The notes beneath the pieces are model-generated. The model did not search any database, was not told the DNA's origin, and saw only the letters and a list, made by a program, of their open reading frames with translations. A program made the position numbers and the translations under genes. From Chaenocephalus aceratus (Eukaryota > Chordata > Actinopteri > Perciformes > Channichthyidae), in NCBI GenBank assembly GCA_023974075.1, contig JAMFTG010000069.1, positions 1 to 64,000 of the forward strand: a DNA stretch of 64,000 nucleotides, in the 5' to 3' direction. Position 1 is the first letter of the stretch. Each line of letters starts with the position of its first letter. Below, in pieces: positions 1 through 14,847 of this stretch.

Positions 1-677
1 GCACATATTTTAACACATTTCAGGAACCCAATTCTGAACATTGGATAAAGCCAGGTTCAAAATTCTTCTTTCATTTTGTAGTCATATTAGAAACTAAGGC
101 TTTTACAGAAGGGATTTTGGATATCTCTTTTTATCACTCCATAAATCAGAAAATATTGTCAACAGCCCTAAAATATCAATTTTCGCCATGTTTTTAGGTA
201 TAAATGTTGTATAATTCAGGCTAAGAATGATATATGAAGAAACCCTTCTTTAAAAGCCTTCATAATATTGATAGTAATATAACTGGAAGGTTTGGTGTAT
301 GTAAGTGCTACTGAAGTGGAAATTTCGGAGTAGGAGAAACAACTCATTTTGAGAAAACGACCTTTAAAGATATGTATTGTCAAATTCAAAAAAGTTTTTA
401 TTGGAAGACACTATTTACAGACACAATATCTAATCTAATACTTACCAACAAAAATATAGAACATATAAAACACAATACACCTGAAAACTGAGTAACACAG
501 TATATGACCTGATGAACAAAACCACAGTAACACAAACACACTGCAACCACAGTAACACACACACTGCCACCAGAATAACTGCCACCCTAGTTGTATGTCC
601 ATCCGTCCTACATAACACAGCCTAGTCCATGCCTGCTCCATAAGTAGGCCCCTCCTGAATCTCCTGCTGATGTATTT
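1..677. other. Non-coding stretch, no gene seen
   Basis: AT-rich sequence with no ORF that looks like protein and no repeat boundary I can recognise. It is probably intronic sequence of the slc25a36-like gene, whose next exon lies at 7730 on the same strand. That placement is an inference, because no upstream exon is visible in the window. Confidence 0.4.
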
Positions 678-2494
678 TTACTTGTTTGCTGTGCTTAGAC
701 TCTTGCGCCTATATTTTAAACTGGCAGATGTAACAGCCTCAGCTTTTGAAATTCTAAGCAAATCATTTTCTCTCATTGCGCTGACAGTAACAGCTGTGCT
801 CTGGAGCCACAACTTCTCCATAACAGCCAGCATGGCAGAGGCACCTTCATTAAAGGTAGAGATGGCCATACTTGCAGCTGCCTCAACCTTGCTTTTCCCC
901 ACAAAGACTGTTTTTGGACACCGCGCCCATATCACTGAGTTGAGGCACTCATTGGCATTTTGAGTACCTCCATGCTGCATTTTCTGTAGTAGGCTGTCAC
1001 TTGACATGCGGTGGTACACAGGGATAAGCTTCTGCCCCACCTCTCGCTTTAAAAAGTTTGCAGCATGTAGTTTGTGGCTACCAGGTGTTTCCCTATTATC
1101 CTCTGCTTTCCTATACCAACACCAGGAGGGATTGCACCTGGTGTGTAAGGGGCTGTCACCTGTAGACATGCCGTGGAGGAGACCTGCCCATATTTCGGCC
1201 TTCGTCTGATCAATTGAACCCTGGTTGTTCAGAATTGCCCCCCTGTAATAATTTTGCAATGTTTTGCATTTCTTTGCAGTCAGCTTCCCTACACCCTTCC
1301 CTCCTAACTTTCCCTATGAACTCAGTTTTCTGAGTGCTGTACCCATTCGCTTGTGGGCATGATTGATGCACTCTGATTTCACCACTTCATGCCCAGGGTA
1401 TGGATTCAGTGCAACCACCTCCCTAAATGCTGCGCTATCCCCATCTGACAACATCTCGGTGTACCGCACCTGGTGGCGATTCACAGACCTGGCCCACATC
1501 CTCTTGGCTGACTTCTGCTCCATTGCCTTACTTGAACCTGCAAAGTTTCTTGCACAATCAATGTGTGTCTGTCGCCAACTGTTATACTCCTCCTCTGTAA
1601 TATTTTACGCTTGCTTGGCATATCCCTTTAGAGCACAAGCATGGAAATATGATGATAGGATTTCATAGTCTATCACCAATCCAGTAAGGATGTCAATGCA
1701 CACACCTATCCCATAATGGGATGTGAAGCCTCGCTTTTGCCATGTGCCATAAATGACACGCTGATGTTTATCACTGCATCTGCATCCTCCCTCAGCAACT
1801 CTGCAACATCTGGTTCCACATCTGCATAAGCCTGCCTGACCTGCTCCCTTGTCCTGTGAAGTGACTCCAGGCCTCTCTCTATTTCTGCCACTAATTAGAG
1901 AAAAAAACTTGAATGTCCTGATACGTTATACTCTGTATTCAATAGTTCAAGTTTTCTTGGTCTCAATCCTGTTTCTATACCTGTCACTCTCTTGTCATGT
2001 CTCTGTTTTGAGATGAAGTCCAGGAATCCTCAACACTTTGCTGATTTTCTTCAGAGCTGCAAAGCCCAAGCCTAACTCGTGCGCTAAGAGCACCATTCGC
2101 ACATTCACATCAAAAGCAACATCCTTCCTGGTTTCGTCTTGAAGACGCGTAGACGTGTACACACTTTTGCGGTACCCGCCATCACACAGACTGCACTCTA
2201 AAATTAAGCTGTTACAGAAACCATGGTTTTGCGGATCAATATTGACTTTGAGCCCTGTCCCTGTGCAATTTGGACAAATCAACCCACTGAGCAGTTCATT
2301 CAGCCGATGAATTATCAGCCACTGCTGTGTGGCGCTATCTAAACCCTCCTGCTCTTTGGGTGACAACTTGCGCATTGACACACTCATTGAAGGTATTTCA
2401 GGTTCGGGGACATTTGTTTTGTGTTGTACCTTGCCTCGTCAAGTAACAATTGTTGTCGTCTTCTCTTTGTACGTTTATTCCGCGGTTGTTTTGC
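678..2494 (-). pseudogene. Broken Mutator-like transposase (fish/invertebrate type)
   Basis: Four minus-strand reading pieces, in order 1995-2387, 1706-1891, 1314-1523 and 678-1259, together resemble the 'Mutator-like transposase' domain proteins common in fish and molluscs. The first piece has a CPNC motif followed later by a CSLC motif, as in a zinc-binding N-terminal region. The third has the family's DGDSAAF stretch followed by a conserved ECINHAHKRMG segment, and the last has SPLHTRCNPSWCWY. A lysine/arginine-rich start (MAKQPRNKRTKRRR) lies just upstream at 2494, but it is out of frame with the first piece. Several frame changes and stops separate the pieces, so the gene cannot make a full protein. 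I could not define terminal repeats. The family call rests on remembered family motifs and is fairly firm; activity is excluded by the breaks. Confidence 0.75.
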
Positions 2495-2984
2495 CATTTT
2501 AAGATTGACATTTTCTGCGAAAAGCTAAACAAGGAAGTGTCATAGCACACCACGTGACGCATCTGAACGAATCACGTTGTCAGAAATTGGCACCAGCCAA
2601 TGAGATTTTGTTTCTTGGTTTAAGACCCCTTTGTGCTTTCACGATTGGTTGCTGATACAAAGGAAATGACCATATTTGGATCCGATGAGATTGTGCAGGA
2701 GAAACGGAGCTTTCCAGAGATACCTCTGATGACATGGTGTAAACAGCTTTCGCGGAACTTTATGTTACGTTAGAATGCTAACTTTTGGTGAATATAGGAG
2801 AAATCTAAAGACGCAAATAGACAAACTATAGTCAAATAAACACCTAAATGTGTATTTTCAACGTTTTCCTTTCAAAAGCCTGAAAGAAAACATGTTATTG
2901 AATCAAAATAGCACAACATCTCAAAATTGACCAGTGCATGAAAAACGATGTTTTTGCCTGCCGTGTCTCGCCTTAAGTGTTGGC
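2495..2984. other. Non-coding stretch between transposon remnants
   Basis: No gene is seen. This may include the 5' non-coding end of the Mutator-like element, but no terminal inverted repeat could be paired. Confidence 0.3.
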
Positions 2985-4215
2985 ACCCCCGAAGAGGCAC
3001 AAGCTCTTACGTTTCTTTCGGAAACAGTTCTAAATTGGTTTGAATCCTACTTAAAGGACAGAAACAACTTTGTTTCTATAGGTAAATACACATCTGAGTT
3101 GACAAATATCTGACATGTGGGGTTCCTCAAGGCTCCATCTTGGGGCCTCTTCTCTTTAACATCTACATGCTACCACTGGCTCAGATAATGAAGAACAACT
3201 AAATAAGTTACCATAGCTATGCAGATGACACACAAATTTACGTAACAATTTCACCAGGAGACTATGCTCCAATTCAAACACTGAGTAAGTGCATTGAACA
3301 AATCAATGACTGGATGTGTCAGAACTTTCTCCAATTAAACAAAGATAAAACTGAGGTAATGGTTTTTGGAGCCAAGGTGGAACGTTTAAAAGTGAGCGCT
3401 GAGCTTCAGTCTGCAATGTTCAAAACAACAGATAAAGCCAGAAGTCTAGGTGTAGTCATGGACTCTGACCTGAGTTTCAACAGTCACATTAAAACAGTTA
3501 CTAAATCAGCCTACTATCACCTAAAGAACATATCTAGGATTAAAAGACTAATGTCACAGCAGGATTTGGAAAAACTTGTCCATGCCTTTATCTTCAGTAG
3601 ACTCGACTACTGCAATGGTGTCTTCACAGGTCTCACTAAAAAATCTGTTAGAAAGCTGCAGCTGATTCAGAACGCCGCTGCTCGAGTCCTCACTAACACT
3701 AAGAAAGTGGACCACATCACTCCTGTTCTGAAGTCTTTACACTGGCTTCCTGTGTGTCAAAGAATAGATTTCAAAATATTGCTGCTGGTTTTTAAAGCAC
3801 TGAATGGTTTAGGCCCAAAATACATTACTGACCTCCTGCTAAATTATGAACCATCCAGATCTCTCAGGTCTTCAGGGACTGGTCAGCTTTCTGTCCCCAG
3901 AGTCAGAACTAAACATGGAGAAGCAGCGTTCAGTTATTATGCTCCAAACATCTGGAACAAACTCCCAGAAACCTGCAGGTCCGCTGCAACTCTTACTACT
4001 TTCAAATCCAGGCTGAAGACTTTTCTTTTTGTCGCTGCTTTTAATTGAACTATTCATATCTTAAACTGCACTGTAACTTTTATCCATGTATTTTTCCTTT
4101 TTAATGTTTATTTTATTAGCTTTTCTTTTTTAATGCTTAATGTCTTTCATTTTTTGTAAAGCACTTTGAATTGCCTTGTGTTGAAAAGTGCTATATATAT
4201 ATTTTTTTAAATATT
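2985..4215 (+). mobile_element. 5'-truncated L2-clade LINE (end of reverse transcriptase plus 3' tail)
   Basis: The strand translates, in pieces, as the C-terminal half of an L2-like reverse transcriptase. There is a broken GVPQGSILGP block near 3118-3150, a YADDTQIY block near 3210-3240, then an open stretch at 3314-4048. The open part contains SRLDYCNGVF, QNAAARVLT, LHWLPVCQRIDFK and the closing PNIWNKLP...FKSRLKTFLF, all typical of L2 elements in fish. The 3' end (about 4155-4205) has the family's AAAGCACTTTGAATTGCC tail and an AT-rich run. Stops and frameshifts before 3314, together with 5' truncation, make it inactive. Confidence 0.88.
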
Positions 4216-4224
4216 GAAGTTAAA

Positions 4225-4870
4225 AGCATCAATCTGGTGCACTTTGAGAGCAACATGAAGAGATCTATGGATACATCTCTCAACACCCATATGAAACAGA
4301 ACTGAAGATTTACTTTTTCTTTATGGATATTTTACAAATCACCCTTTTAAACTTTATTCTTGTTTTACTGTCATAGTATTTCATGCCTGTTTTTAATCTT
4401 AATCTTCTTATTTTTGTATAACTATAATGATCATATAAACGTGTGCCTCGGAAATAATTGATTACATTAATGGTGACCAAAACGTTTGAGACCCACTGAG
4501 GTAACACTGAGAGAGTCCTTTAGCTCACTGAGTCTCAGTCTGACAGGAGAAGACTCTCCTCCACTTTGTTGTTGAAAAAACTCCTTATATCCGTTGGCGT
4601 AGCTCGCTAGCACCAGAAGCTAACAACAACGATCTCCAGTACTGGTGCGCTCTCTCTCTCTCTCTCTCTCGTATGTTTCTCATACTGCCTTTTCACCCTC
4701 TGTCTGAAACCAGAGCCCAGTCTGCTCTGATTGGTCAACTGCTTGGAGATGTTCCGCCCCTTACCCTATCACATACAATGTGTTAGAAATACATGCTCAT
4801 TCATCTTCGTGGCTTTTCAGCAGTTTCTACACGCAAACATGGCAACAGCGTTTGGTCTGTGTCCTGTAAA
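4225..4870. repeat. Degenerate DNA-transposon repeat related to 42018-43568, with a (CT)n tract
   Basis: Blocks here, such as the stretch near 4437-4530 and the GCTAGCACCAGAAGCTAAC block near 4605, have recognisable counterparts near 42905-43060 in another element of this window. A short (CT)n microsatellite lies at about 4652-4670. No intact ends or coding sequence were found. Confidence 0.45.
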
Positions 4871-4880
4871 TACTGTAAAT

Positions 4881-6333
4881 CAGGGGTTCTCCGCGGACCG
4901 GTACGTGTTACTGCCGGGCCGCGAAATAGCTGTGAGTTTATCGTAATATTTACAGAATTATAAATATATAAAAATATTTTATCATAATATTTTTTTCAAA
5001 AACTGTTTAATTGTTGCACCAATACCAGTCATATTATTTCATCCAGTAGCCTAGTTAATCTTTCACCAGAAAACCGTTGAAAATGGCTTTTATGATGTTT
5101 CCGAGGGATTCGGCGGATCAGGGTCTCCGGTTACCGGTGTGCCAAGTAAGAGGAGCGCACAGGAGACAATTGTTTAATTGCAGACTGTTATGTTTATGTG
5201 GGGAAATGGCAGTGCATACATTATTTGAGATATATTTCAAACTCAGACTTCATTTTAAGGACATGTCGGCCAGGGGTGTCGAGCTATATGTTTAAGCACC
5301 GGATTGGCAAAACAGGAGAGTAAACCAGTTTGCCTTGATCTATCAATTCATGTCCGGGACTCTCACGGTATCTGCTGCCCGCAGCTGTTTGATAGAAGGA
5401 AAACCTCCTTCACTTCATGAAATCTCTGCAGGCAGCATCAGGACGTATACTCCGCCTCTGAGAAGTGCAGCACCAGCGCGGCGAGAGCTGTGCCTTTTTA
5501 CGTACCGCCTTCGCTGTGTTTACCTTCATCAGAACAGCGAGTGACTGCAGGCTGCTACGTGTTAACCACACACACCTCTACACACACCTCTACACACATC
5601 GAACTGCCCGATTACTCCCCCTTTTTTTAGTTTTATGAAGGAGATGTCCAGTCACCAAGGCGCATGATGTGTGTGTGTATACTCTGCTCAGCTCTGTGTG
5701 TTCGGTGTGTTTGTGTCTGTCCGACACCGGCATTTGTTTTCAAATGACCATGAACAGTAATTTACACACATCTGGCTAACTCCATAGGTAGCCTATATGC
5801 GGGTGTTCCCAAAATAAATTAGTTTAATCTTAATCTCGATGTAGTGCTAAATGCTTTCGGACGTGCACCGGAACGAACGTCACTATCATAATATCTTCTG
5901 AAAACAAATGCCAGTGTCACACGCACGCACGCACGCCCACACACACACGCACACAGGCGACCGGACATCTCCTTCATAATGCGCCTTCTCCTCGTTTTCC
6001 CAGCATTCAATGGATTATCCGTAAATCATACAAACAAAACCAAAACGTTGATTTATCTGTTTTCCCGTTTTGGTTTAAAAACTGAATAACGTCGGTTTTT
6101 TGGTTTTCCGTTTTTCCGAAAAACCAAAAAACGACACCGGTTCTTTTTTAAACGTTGTTAATATGTTTTGGATGCATATTGTTCTAGTATTTGTTCAGGC
6201 TGTTACATACAATTAGCCTCTGTTGCTGCTGCTGGTGAGTAAATATTAAAATCAGTTAAAATCGACAACCGGTCCGTGATTTTTTTTTAATGCGTCTGCC
6301 GGTCCTTGGCCCAGTAAAGGTTGGGAACCCCTG
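4881..6333. mobile_element. Non-autonomous hAT-like element with 8-bp TSD
   Basis: The element begins CAGGGGTTCTCCGCGGACCG and ends TTGGGAACCCCTG, the CAGGGG...CCCCTG ends typical of hAT-type elements. It is flanked by CTGTAAAT (4873-4880) and CTGTACAT (6334-6341), an 8-bp target-site duplication with one mismatch. No transposase is readable, so it would depend on a related active element. It lies in an slc25a36 intron. Confidence 0.8.
5633..5988. repeat. Large imperfect inverted repeat inside the hAT-like element
   Basis: TATGAAGGAGATGTCC near 5634 reappears inverted as GGACATCTCCTTCATA near 5964. The flanking (TG)- and (CA)-rich parts and the block GGCATTTGTTTTC (about 5730) also reappear inverted (about 5898). 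The arms are over 100 bp around a centre near 5810, so the region could fold or be a small foldback element of its own. Confidence 0.6.
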
Positions 6334-6341
6334 CTGTACAT

Positions 6342-7729
6342 GACTGAAGTTAGCTAATGCTATGTACCGTATATTGTTATCTGTGTGTGATTTTTCTAGC
6401 GTCCAGGAGAGAAGTTTAAAAAGGAGACTAAATGGAGTCTCTGAAAAGGTTCAAATTGGTACTTTAATTAATAAAAAGCGTGGTAATGTCACAAACAGAA
6501 TATAGTCCGAACAGAAATACAGCTGTGGTTCTGGCTCTGGTAGTGAAGAAAAGAGGCCGTCTCTTCAGGTTGTGCTGAATATATATCCTCTGCTGGCTCC
6601 TCCCTGCGGGCCGGCTCTCAACATCCGTTGTTACGCATATCAGAGGATAAAGACATTGTACATTCAATATATATCTAAACACGCCTTTTCTCTTCCTTAA
6701 CTCTTTCATGACTTTTCATTTAATACATTCTAAACGCTGTAATCAATACTCCTAAAAATACAGGAAATACTTCACAGCAGTTTGGTTTCCGGTCAGTCTG
6801 AATGTTGTCACATGCTACCCACAACTGTAAACAATAACGTAATCAAATAAACTGTACCTTATCCAACAATAATAATATCTCGACGTTTATAGTTGTAGTG
6901 TTGAAATCAGTAGGTTTCGATGTGCAACATCATATCATATTGGTGCTAAATTCACCTCTATAGTAAATGGTATATTAGCCTCATGCTAACCGGAGATGAA
7001 GGATTTTCAGAATAAAAGCTTAACAAGTTCTTGTGCACAAGAACTTCTGGTTTTTCAGTGTAAAACAGCAATTAAACTGTCTGTGTGTTTAAGGTGCACT
7101 ATGCTCTCAAAACATTGATTTTAATTTCTAACAATATACAACATTAGCGCTCATTAATCACGCTCGGTGGTAGTGACGGGAACAAAGTGGGCGCTAATGG
7201 CAGTGGGAAGCCGTAATGCCGCAGCAGGCAGATGTCAGTGCTTGGCACATGTGAAGTGTTTTGTTGGCATCTTGCGTGAATAAATGCTGATGCAGAGGAG
7301 CTGTGACGCAGATTTGAAGATGAACGCTCACACACACACACTCTTATAAGTGACTGATGAGCGTCATTAGCACATTATGCTGTTAAAAAGAACAGAAGCA
7401 GTTGCTTTTATTGATATGTGATGTTTTCTTTTAATTAGTGAAAATAATCAAGACGTGCCGTTCGTACCGAGTAGCCTCTGTGTCTACCCAGCTGATTTGC
7501 TGCTGGTTCCGCTCTCTGCTTTACACCTCATTAATTTTTCAAAGCTCATTAGGCTGAAGCTGACATGAGGACGCTTGTATTTGTTGATGTTGTGTAATTA
7601 AAAGGCTACAAAGCTACCGGAGGCACATCATCAGGACTAATTGTATTGACACTTCAGCAGAAAAACATGTTTTTCCTTGTACTTGTGTTACATTTATTTA
7701 CTCACCTTTTTGTGTTTTTTTGCCAACAG
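6342..7729. other. Intronic sequence, no gene seen
   Basis: No coding exon or clear repeat ends are seen. The last 20 bases form a pyrimidine-rich tract ending CAACAG, the acceptor of the next slc25a36 exon. Confidence 0.5.
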
Positions 7730-7830
7730 AGCAATCTACTTTGCTGCTTACTCCACGGCCAAAGAGAAACTGAACGGTGTGTTTGAACCCGACTCCACGC
7801 AGGTACACATGGTGTCGGCTGGAATGGCAG
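7730..7830 (+). CDS. slc25a36: slc25a36-like mitochondrial carrier, first exon visible in the window
   Basis: The exon reads [19 protein letters not shown] followed by [16 protein letters not shown], which matches the end of the first and start of the second carrier repeat of SLC25A36, an inner-membrane pyrimidine-nucleotide carrier. It is closer to SLC25A36 than to SLC25A33, which has a different sequence after MAG. The acceptor is TTTTTTTGCCAACAG and the donor GTAACT. The first base completes a split arginine codon and the last base starts the glycine codon finished by the exon at 10782. The exons for the N-terminal part, including the first PX[DE]XX[KR] signature, are not in the window and presumably lie to the left. 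Confidence 0.93.
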
Positions 7831-8186
7831 GTAACTACAACGGGTGGACGATTACCACAATGCTTTTCGACATATGGGAACATATCCAGCATGCTCGTCA
7901 CATGCTCACCATTCTTGTTAGGGATGCTGCTTTCTAAGAAACACAAACCCCAGCATGTGCCTTAGAGTTTCCACTAGAAAGAAATAGGTGCTGGTTAACT
8001 TTATGGGGAATATTTCAATGTCCCGGAGATATTCTGTTGAAATAGTACCTGAGGTTATTATTGGGCTTGAAGATATTTGATAGGGAGGCTTTATCACAAA
8101 TCACATCAAGGCCCTTTTTTGTTGTTTTGTTTTAAAAGTAGGTTATTTAATTAAAAAAATCAAACAAGTCCACTCAATAGACTCCT

Positions 8187-9102
8187 GAGGCCTGTACTAT
8201 GAATCCAGTTCAACATACCCTGGATATGTTTGGGGGCGGGGTTAGCAACATTTGACCAATCACAAACATGGAGAAGCATACTGACAGCGCAGCGTCATAC
8301 TTCCTGAAAGAAAAGGCAACTATAATATTAGACATATGAAGAAGTTAAACTTTAAACATCCATGACTTAACACTTGATCAGGATCAAAGCCACAGAGCTG
8401 CACCTGCAAGGTGAACACAGCTGGTAACAGAAAAAGTGTTTGAATGCGTACATTAACAGGTTTATGATATCACTGCCCCGTCCAAGACACGATCTGACTT
8501 TCATTACATTTGACTCGAGTGTTTCGTCAACTTAATGTGTTGCTTAAAATAATACTTCTGCATCCAGTCTGTGACGCTGAGAGTGTTGCACGGCCAGATA
8601 CGGCTCAGCTGACTCAGATAAGGAGATATATGATACATTATGAAGTGATATGCCGCGGACTGTACTTAATGTTACTCTGATCCGGTTACTTATGTTGTGG
8701 CAGATATTTAATTAAGCTTTCTTAACGCTAATGTTATAATAGTCAGATTGCTCTGAAGATGGAGGTGATATTCTATTAATGTTCACGTTCACACAGTCAG
8801 TTGATTTTTGCCGGCCGTCTTTCCTGCGACGGCAATTTTTCTGTATTTCCTTTCTCCTGTAATATGACTTGATCGCTTTAAACTCTGCACACGGAGCTCT
8901 GATTGGTCAGCAGGCGGTGCTTTCACTGAGTTGATCTCTTATCCTGGAACCTAACCTGCTCCGGACCAGGCTAGCCGCTCAGCATAAGTTACCATGGAGA
9001 TCTAGCTCGCTAAAAAGAGAACCAGCGTTGTAGGACCGGAAACCCAGAGTTTTCCCTGAAGTTAGCCGCTAAGCGAAAATCCGGCTTCGTAGTACAGGCC
9101 TC
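8187..9102. mobile_element. MITE with inverted ends GAGGCCTGTACT...AGTACAGGCCTC
   Basis: The two ends are inverted copies (GAGGCCTGTACTATGAATCC and, reversed, GGCTTCGTAGTACAGGCCTC). A second, interrupted copy lies at about 30774-32430, with long stretches of near identity such as AGATATTTAATTAAGCTTTC. No coding sequence was seen. Superfamily unclear. Confidence 0.75.
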
Positions 9103-10060
9103 TGTACCGAAGAGGATTAGGACAACACATGTTTTTTTTTCACTATAGAAGTGAGAATTCTTACAAAAATGTATTGTGAAAAAAGTCAATTCCTTTCCTT
9201 TTTTTTAAGTCAAAATATTATTAGAAAAAGTCACACAAAAAATTAGAAAGTCAAACATTTTTTTGAAAAAGAAAGTCAAACATTTTGAAAAAACAAGTCA
9301 AACTTTTTTAAGGGAAACAATTTTTTTTTTAAATAAAAGTTAGGATTTTGAGAACAAAACTTAACAAAAATCTCTTTTGGGTTTATAAACAAACCATAGT
9401 ACAAGTAGGCCAATCTGGCTAATAACATTTTCAATAACTCATGCTGCTGCAGACTTGTTTAAATTCTGTCCTGCAGAGAGAATCCTCCTCTTTTTGCCTT
9501 CACCTTTCGGTGGCGATATACTGCCCCAACAGAAATCTTAAAACAGCTCAGTTAAAATGTAACGTGTTAAAAGGACAGGAATAAATACCGTGTTATTTTC
9601 CCCTCACACTTTGTTTGTCAGCGGTTGGTTGTTTGCTCTTGTGTCCCTCTGAATCTTGACAGCGCTGCTCAGTCGGTGAAGCTTTTAGCAGTGAATGCAC
9701 ATATTTTGCAGACTAAATAAAGTGACAGGTGATGAGGATTCGATGGAGCAGTGATTTATCTCCTCTGTGCAGCGACAGGTGAAAGCCACAGCAGCTGTTA
9801 GAGCAACGTATTTCTGTTTACTAAATCCTCCATCATAGGTTCATGTACACAATCATTATCACCAAAATGTTCTTTTACATTACATTTACCTGACGCAGCT
9901 TACATTAGGTGCAACCAACCATGAAGAAAAAGAAGAAGAATCAAAGCATAAGCCAAACCATTTAAAGTGCTTCATACATTTTTATTTGACTACAGGTGAG
10001 TTTTCAATTTCCAGCAGAAGATATCTCGACATCTGGTAAAGTAAAGTTTGATAAACAGAG
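9103..10060. other. Intronic sequence, no gene seen
   Basis: Contains runs of T/A-rich simple sequence near 9130-9360. No exon or repeat ends recognised. Confidence 0.45.
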
Positions 10061-10382
10061 TACCGTACTTTTCGGACTATAAGCCGCGACTTTTTTCCCC
10101 ATTTTGTTTGTACAGCTAACGGCCACTAGGGGACCTCCTAAATCTATGGATTTTACAGGTAAAATTAACCACCTTTAACACTACGGGCTCTAGGACCGGT
10201 CCGCGCCCGCCACCTTTAAGCGGCGGGCTCCAGCAGGAAAAGCTGGAGGCCGGAAAAGAGTGAGACAGGTAGCGCGCCAAAGTAAAAGTGGAACCGAGAG
10301 ACAGAACGAGAGCAAGACAGACGGACAGTTTAGCTGCTGCGGCTTACATGCAGGTGCGCTTTATAGTCCGAAAAGTACGGTA
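10061..10382. mobile_element. Short MITE with about 25-bp terminal inverted repeats
   Basis: The left end TACCGTACTTTTCGGACTAT is mirrored by the right end ATAGTCCGAAAAGTACGGTA. The interior (about 320 bp) has no ORF. It lies in the slc25a36 intron. Confidence 0.8.
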
Positions 10383-10781
10383 CTCTTTCTGCAGAAAACG
10401 GTCCCTTTGATAAATTACCATATAACATGACACGGAGCTTTTTACGGGAGGTCAAATGGTTTTGAAATCCCTGGTCTTCATTTTTATAAGCATATCATGT
10501 GGATTTATGCCACTTTTTATATCTGTTTCGTCTCTCTCACACGCCTTTCTGTCCTCTACTCTCCTACCATAAAGTTCATTGGATAAGAAGCTGTTTTTTT
10601 ACAGCTGTTTGCTTGACATTGATTTTGATGACATGCAGTAGCTCCTGTTCAGATCACACAGAGGATATTCTATAGAAGATCAAGCTTTCTTACAGCATAT
10701 TATCTTTCTGTGTTAGTTGTCAGACAGCTGATAATAACACACCATGGAACATTTTGAACACATTTGTCTTTTTCCCTGCAG

Positions 10782-10848
10782 GTTTTACAGCCATCACAGC
10801 CACCAACCCCATATGGCTGATAAAGACTCGTCTGCAGCTGGATGCGAG
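10782..10848 (+). CDS. slc25a36: slc25a36-like mitochondrial carrier, second visible exon
   Basis: This short exon encodes [20 protein letters not shown] then DAR. It contains the second carrier signature PIWLIKTR (the P-X-D/W-X-X-K/R motif, with W as in the SLC25A33/36 nucleotide carriers) lining the matrix gate. Acceptor CCCTGCAG and donor AG|GTAAAC. It begins by completing the glycine codon left by the previous exon and ends two bases into an arginine codon completed at 19702. The next intron is about 8.85 kb, mostly transposons. Confidence 0.93.
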
Positions 10849-11786
10849 GTAAACATGACGCCTGGGTGTGAGCGTTACAAAGTTCACTTCACATGAGAGG
10901 GACCGACAGTGTTACAAAGCCCTTCGAGGTGTTATCATGCCACACAGGAACACCTTTGGCGCTTTCACACCGGAGTACTTTTTTTTTCTTATTCACAGCT
11001 TTTGGTGTATTTTGTGGCGGAAGTACAGCGCCACCTACAGGCCTGGCATATGTACTACAGCGTCTCCAGCGGGTCGAGCGGTCTCGTGTGGACGGACAGG
11101 TTTATTGAGCCGATTCCGTGTGGACTAGGGATGTGCATCTCCATCACTGAGGCCGATGTGATGCGCATCTCGATACGTTGCCACGATACGATACATTAAC
11201 GATACATTTGAAACACCAGGCGATGCGATACGATTCACCTCTGTTGCGATACAGTTCGATACGATTTGATTCAACATTATGCGATACGGGACGATGCGAT
11301 TCAACACGGTGCAAAATAATGATACAATTCAATATGGTACGACAGAGGATTTTGTTTTATTCCTTATTGACCAGCATCAACAATGTGCAATACAACTGCC
11401 TGACTGATGTACATAACACTCATTCAGTAGGACAGGGGTGGCCAACACGCGGTTCTCGAGCCGCATGCGGCTGTTTGCCGAGTCTCATGCGGCTCCTCAG
11501 TTCATATGGAATTGTAATTGTGTTGTTTTTTTTGCGCATATGTATCCCAGTTCACAAAGGGTTAACAACACACAAGTTCCAGCCCAATCGTTACACAGAG
11601 TTTTCAACAAAGAAGTGCTTTAGCCAATCAGAATGCAGATCCTGCAGTACTGGAGGCGGGCTTGACTGCACTCGCGATGTGACAGTGAAGGGAGAGATCG
11701 GCTTCCGATCGGCAGAAATATAACTCGGATAAAACCGTAATAACTCAATATAATGTTGTCAAATCAAAACGGTAACAACTTGCAGT

Positions 11787-12101
<315 letters not shown>

Positions 12102-12613
12102 GCCTGCGTGTGTGTAGGCCTGCTCCCGGAAAGCTGGCAGCTGACACAGAAGGACTCCCGAATTTGGTGATTCGCGGTAAAAAAATTAACAAGAGAGAAA
12201 GTGCATCTCTGTCAGCAGAGCTCCTGTCAGTCAGAGGGTTAGGTACAAGTCGAGATGTCACGTGAGGAGAATTAGCAAAAATACACTTCATTTATTTACA
12301 TTTATTTTTAAATGATGGTCATGAATGTGTGTGAGAGATACAGGCAGAATAAAGGCCAGGCATATTTTTATTAAATGATGCCCTTTCATGCATTTGAGCC
12401 CCTTCCACATCCTCTGCACGCTTCAAAGAAGCAACATGCAGTAAGATAACTACTTTTTTCAAATGTTTTGAACTGAGAGTTTGTGTGTGTGTGAGACACG
12501 ATATTAATGATTGACAATAACTGGCCTCTGGACTTAATACTGGAAGGAGAGGTTTAAGTCCATTTCTGTCAATAACATGGATTGTGACATTTATAGGAAA
12601 TCTGGCTGAGCAG

Positions 12614-14847
<2,234 letters not shown>

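Noticed and set aside
2985..4048. A possible host reverse-transcriptase-like gene
   Set aside because: It is a 5'-truncated L2 LINE with upstream stops and a typical LINE 3' tail.
1..7729. Upstream slc25a36 coding exons
   Set aside because: No sequence resembling the N-terminal carrier repeat with splice sites was found, so the missing exons are presumed outside the window.
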